This document shows positions 6,701-8,881 of a stretch of DNA of 8,881 bases, in pieces. Under the pieces are notes generated by a model. That model was not told where the DNA came from and searched no databases. It worked only from the letters and a program-made list of their open reading frames with translations. The position numbers and the translations under genes are program-made. The first letter of the stretch is position 1, and each line of letters begins with the position of its first letter. The DNA comes from Acidobacteriaceae bacterium (GTDB taxonomy: Bacteria; Acidobacteriota; Terriglobia; Terriglobales; SbA1): assembly GCA_003136335.1 (NCBI GenBank), contig PLEA01000497.1:214-9094 (forward strand), read 5' to 3'.

Positions 6701-6854
6701 GCAAGCCTGTGCTGACTGAAATCGTGGGGAAGTCCACCTCCGGCAAGGGCGCCACCGGCAGCACCTCGAACCCAATGGCGCCGGCCAAGGCAATCGCGAC
6801 CGTGAGCAGGGTCGTTGCGACCGGCCGGTGAATAAAGGGTGCGGAGATATTCAT
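3756..6854 (-). CDS. mdtC: MdtC-like RND multidrug efflux permease subunit
   Basis: This 1032-residue inner-membrane transporter of the HAE1 RND family closely resembles E. coli MdtC in pattern. It shows the N-terminal HRPVATTLLTVAIALAGAIGF helix, LPVAPLPEVDFPTISVS, the SSVATPLERQFGHIAGVTEM segment, and RDIDGAARDVEAAINAA. The proton-relay pair Asp401-Asp402 lies in FVVDDAIVVMENIARHLE (TM4), and Lys920 of the KKN motif in GIVKKNAIMMIDFALQAE (TM10). KGFFPVEDTG starts the second half. Twelve membrane segments and two large periplasmic domains are expected, and the length is normal. It should pair with the MdtB-like protein encoded just upstream to form a heteromultimeric drug/proton antiporter; bile salts and novobiocin are substrates of the E. 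coli system, unknown here. Its ATG overlaps the upstream stop (ATGA, 6854-6851), which implies translational coupling. All key residues are present. The symbol is by resemblance. Confidence 0.93.
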   Translation of the reverse strand: MNISAPFIHRPVATTLLTVAIALAGAIGFEVLPVAPLPEVDFPTISVSTGLPGASAAIMASSVATPLERQFGHIAGVTEMTSASTLGSTSITIQFDLSRDIDGAARDVEAAINAARTYLPANLPGNPTYRKVNPADAPIMILGLTSDKFGPAKLYDEASTVVIQKLSQIQGVGQVTAGGGALPSVRVDANPTQLAAYGLAMANLQSVLSLQNSDLAKGQISDGNVSMDILANDQISLAQDYRPLVVGYKNGAAIRLSDVAQVTDSVQNIRAAGYLNGKRAVTVIIFRQPGANIINTVDRIRAELPSIEASIPLGIETTIVLDRTTTIRASVSDVERTLLISIGLVIVVVFVFLRNGRATLIPGVAVPVSLVGTFAVMYLFGYSLDNLSLMAMTIATGFVVDDAIVVMENIARHLENGMEPFPAALKGAEEIGFTVFTISISLIAVFIPLLMMGGIVGRLFREFAVTLSTAVFVSMVISLTTTPMMCAYFLKNERGEKHGRLYMASEKLFDWVLSLYRDSLHWVLDHPTLTLIVLFITIASNVVLIIKIPKGFFPVEDTGSITGSVRGPQDSSFSAMDNSIRQIGGVIKKDPAVANVIASTGGNGATNTGSLYVALKPLAERKVTAAQIIARLRPQLNRLPVASAFLQAVQDLRIGGRSSNAMYQYTIQSDTVEDLTKWGPTILNEMKRLPGFQDVSSDQQNGGLDELMTYDRVTAAKLGLTAQSLDSALYGAFGQSEVSIIYTQLNQYYVVLEVAPQYWQSPEGLKDIYLHTTAGGSIPLLTVAKGQANTTPLAINHTGLFPSVTVSFNLAPNVSLSDATLSISQMQQRLGTPSTMQGFFAGTLLAYQQSLGTEPVLIVTALLAVYIVLGILYESLVHPVTIISTLPSASVGAILALMIFKQDLNIISIIGIVLLIGIVKKNAIMMIDFALQAERQEGKKPIDSIFEACMLRFRPILMTTMAALLGALPLALGTGTGYELRRPLGITIVGGLILSQLLTLYTTPVVYLAFDRLRLRMEGKAIRHSTPAPEVG

Positions 6855-8881
6855 GCCGGCCCTGCCTGTCTTGCGTCTCCGCGTTCTGCATTCTTCGACT
6901 TGTGGGCAAAGCGCTGCGCCAGATTATCAAAAAAGATGTAAATCACGGGCGTGGTGTAAAGCGTGAGCGCCTGGCTCAGCAACAGTCCGCCCACCATGGC
7001 AATGCCCAGCGGCCGGCGCAACTCGGACCCGAAACCGCTTCCCAGCGCCAGCGGCAATCCAGCCAGCAACGCGGCCATGGTGGTCATCATGATGGGGCGG
7101 AAGCGAAGCAAACAGGCCTCGTAGATTGCATCGGTCGCGTTTTTCCCGTGCTGCCGCTCGGCTTCCAGCGCGAAATCGACCATCATGATGCCGTTCTTTT
7201 TCACGATACCAATCAGCAGGACAATGCCGATGATCGCAACCACACTCAAATCCTGGTGAAACAGAATCAGAGCGAGAAAAGCACCCACGCCCGCGGACGG
7301 GAGCGTCGATAGGATCGTAATGGGGTGGACAAAGCTCTCGTACAAAACGCCTAGCACGATATACACCGTGACCAGCGCCGCAAGAATCAGCAACGGTTCA
7401 TTGGACAGTGAATTCGTGAACGATGCCGCAGTGCCTTGAAAGCCAGCCTGCAGGCTGACAGGCATGTGCAAATCTTTCTCCACTTTGTCGACCGCGGTAA
7501 TGGCCTCGCCCAGTGCAGCGTTGGGCGCAAGGTTGAACGATACTGTGATCGCCGGAAATTGACCCTGGTGGTTGATGGAGAGAGGCTCGGTCGTCTTCTC
7601 AAAGTGCGAGAAGGCGCTGAGCGGCACGGCATTGCTCATGGCAGAACTGGTGCTGCCGGCAGAAGTCGCTCCATTATTCGAGGTCGAAGACGCGGTGGGT
7701 GTAAGCGCGTTGGTCGGAGGAACAAGCGTATTTGCCGACGGCGTGTACAGCGCTGATCCGGTTAGCGCATTCGATCCCGCGGAGGATGATCCGGAGGACG
7801 CGAACGAGGTAGAGGCTCCGGTGCCGGTTGCTCCCGCAGAGGCATTGGACTGAATGTAGAGATGATTCAGCTTGTTCGGGTCCAACTGAAACTGCGGCTG
7901 ACTCTCCAGAACCACGTGATACTGATTGACCTGCGTATACATCGTACTGATCTGCCGCTGACCGAAGGCGTCATATAGAGTGTTGTCGATGGTCGAGGGC
8001 GCGATGCCCAGTCGCGAGGCGGTGATCCGGTCGATCACCAGCGATACCGCCAGTCCTCCCATTTGTTGATCGGTGGCGACATCTTCCAGTTCCGGCAACT
8101 GCTGCAGTCGGCTGACGAAACGGTTGGTCCAGTCGTTCAGTTCATTCGCGTCGGGGTCTTCGAGCGTGTACTGGTATTGCGTGCGACTTACCCGATCGTC
8201 CACCGAAATGTTCTGCACCGGCTGCATAAACAGCTGGATTCCCTGCACCTGGTCCAGTTTCGACGTGAGCCGGCGGATTACATCGGAAGCGCTCATCTTG
8301 CGCTGATCAAGCGGCTTCAGATTAATCGACATTCTGCCGCTGTTCGTGGTCGTGTTGGTTCCATCGGCTCCGATAAACGACGAAAGGCTTTCGACCGCCG
8401 GATCCGCCAGAATAACCTTTGCCATCTCCTGCTGTTTTTGTGCCATGGCTTTCGAGCCAATCGTCTGCGGCGCCTGCGAGATGCCCTGGATGACGCCAGT
8501 ATCCTGCACCGGGAAAAAACCTTTGGGGATAATGATGTAGAGGAAAATCGTTAGCAACAGCGTGGCCAGCGCTACCAACAGCGTGATCGTCTGGTATTGC
8601 AGAACAAACTTCAGCGTCCGTCCATAGAACGCGATCATGCCCTCGAAAACACGTTCCGAGGCTCGATAGATGCGTCCCTGCTTCTCTTTTGGCTGGTGCC
8701 GCAAGATTCGGGCACTCATCATGGGGGTGAGCGTAAGAGAGACGACTGCCGAGACGATGATCGTGACGGCCAGTGTCACCGCAAACTCACGGAATAGACG
8801 TCCCACCACGTCGCCCATGAATAACAAAGGAATTAATACGGCGATGAGGGACACGGTCAGCGAGAGAATGGTGAAGCCAAT
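6851..8881 (-). CDS. mdtB: MdtB-like RND multidrug efflux permease subunit, N-terminus outside window
   Basis: The frame is open from the right edge to a TGA at 6853-6851, so 676 residues are visible and roughly the first 435 lie beyond 8881. The visible part begins at TM5 (IGFTILSLTVSLIAVLIPLLFMGDVVGRLFREFAVTLAV read in pieces matches MdtB, including the MGD before IVGRLFREFA). The TM4 aspartate pair is therefore outside the window. KGFFPVQDTG starts the second half, and the TM10 KKNGIMMVDFALEAERQ lysines are visible residues 561-562. Residues 346-417 are a Ser/Ala/Gly/Thr-rich insertion between LYIQS and AVPLSAFSHFEK, where E. coli MdtB has only a few residues; the whole protein would be near 1100 residues. 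An internal GTG at 8854 is not a start, since the homologous sequence continues upstream. It pairs with the MdtC-like subunit, with a four-base gene overlap. Confidence 0.92.
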   Translation of the reverse strand: MGFTILSLTVSLIAVLIPLLFMGDVVGRLFREFAVTLAVTIIVSAVVSLTLTPMMSARILRHQPKEKQGRIYRASERVFEGMIAFYGRTLKFVLQYQTITLLVALATLLLTIFLYIIIPKGFFPVQDTGVIQGISQAPQTIGSKAMAQKQQEMAKVILADPAVESLSSFIGADGTNTTTNSGRMSINLKPLDQRKMSASDVIRRLTSKLDQVQGIQLFMQPVQNISVDDRVSRTQYQYTLEDPDANELNDWTNRFVSRLQQLPELEDVATDQQMGGLAVSLVIDRITASRLGIAPSTIDNTLYDAFGQRQISTMYTQVNQYHVVLESQPQFQLDPNKLNHLYIQSNASAGATGTGASTSFASSGSSSAGSNALTGSALYTPSANTLVPPTNALTPTASSTSNNGATSAGSTSSAMSNAVPLSAFSHFEKTTEPLSINHQGQFPAITVSFNLAPNAALGEAITAVDKVEKDLHMPVSLQAGFQGTAASFTNSLSNEPLLILAALVTVYIVLGVLYESFVHPITILSTLPSAGVGAFLALILFHQDLSVVAIIGIVLLIGIVKKNGIMMVDFALEAERQHGKNATDAIYEACLLRFRPIMMTTMAALLAGLPLALGSGFGSELRRPLGIAMVGGLLLSQALTLYTTPVIYIFFDNLAQRFAHKSKNAERGDARQAGPA
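7631..7846 (-). other. 72-residue low-complexity insertion in the MdtB-like subunit
   Basis: This in-frame segment codes for a Ser/Ala/Gly/Thr/Asn-rich stretch (for example GATGTGASTSFASSGSSSAG and TPTASSTSNNGATSAGSTSS) with few charged or bulky residues. It lies in the second large periplasmic region, just before the conserved AVPLSAF and EPLSINHQGQFPAITVSFNL. The frame is intact and the codons are varied, so it is a real extension rather than a simple triplet expansion. It is probably a flexible loop of the porter/docking region. Confidence 0.75.

Noticed and set aside
6839..7312. Open reading frame of 157 codons on the plus strand, Gln/His/Arg-rich
   Set aside because: Antisense to the end of the MdtB-like gene, with the composition of a shadow frame and no ribosome binding site.
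8854..8881. GTG at 8854 as the true start of the MdtB-like protein
   Set aside because: The reading frame and family-conserved residues (IGFTILSLT) continue upstream to the window edge, so the gene is cut by the window rather than truncated.

Overview
The window reads like a chromosome segment from a GC-rich Gram-negative soil bacterium, most plausibly an Acidobacteriota member. That assignment is inference. It rests on the style of the tandem MdtB/MdtC-type pumps with a Ser/Ala/Gly-rich insertion, on a NodT-type outer-membrane lipoprotein, and on a RAYT transposase with palindromes of the GGGTGCCCCAGGTCTCGC type. There is no rRNA or other marker to confirm it.

Layout. (1) Positions 431-1, minus strand: the N-terminal part of a DinB-like four-helix protein that runs off the left edge. 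(2) Positions 538-1267, plus strand: a small exported protein of unknown function whose reading frame is broken by one clear frameshift near 714-716 and probably a second one near its start. (3) Positions 1272-2085: a REPtron-like unit, with a REP-associated tyrosine transposase (1397-1987) flanked by palindromes of one family at 1272-1304 and 2024-2085. A third copy, inverted, lies inside the transposase reading frame at 1698-1733. (4) Positions 8881-2118, minus strand: a three-gene efflux operon transcribed right to left. It holds an MdtB-like RND subunit (5' part outside the window), an MdtC-like RND subunit overlapping it by four bases, and a NodT/OprM-type outer-membrane lipoprotein channel 30 bases later.

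How the parts work together. The two RND proteins should form a heteromultimeric inner-membrane pump of the MdtBC kind, driven by the proton gradient, and the outer-membrane channel gives an exit route. The periplasmic adaptor (MdtA-like) would be expected just upstream, beyond position 8881. The operon converges on the RAYT gene, and the most complex palindrome sits between the two stop codons.

The least ordinary material is the palindrome family. Its copies share 16-18 of 18 bases per arm, show a compensatory base-pair change, and have a directional loop. One copy is translated inside the transposase it presumably depends on. The efflux genes are largely ordinary apart from low-complexity insertions in two of the proteins. 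I see no CRISPR array, tRNA, rRNA, phage or plasmid genes, and no gene-free stretch longer than 300 bases.
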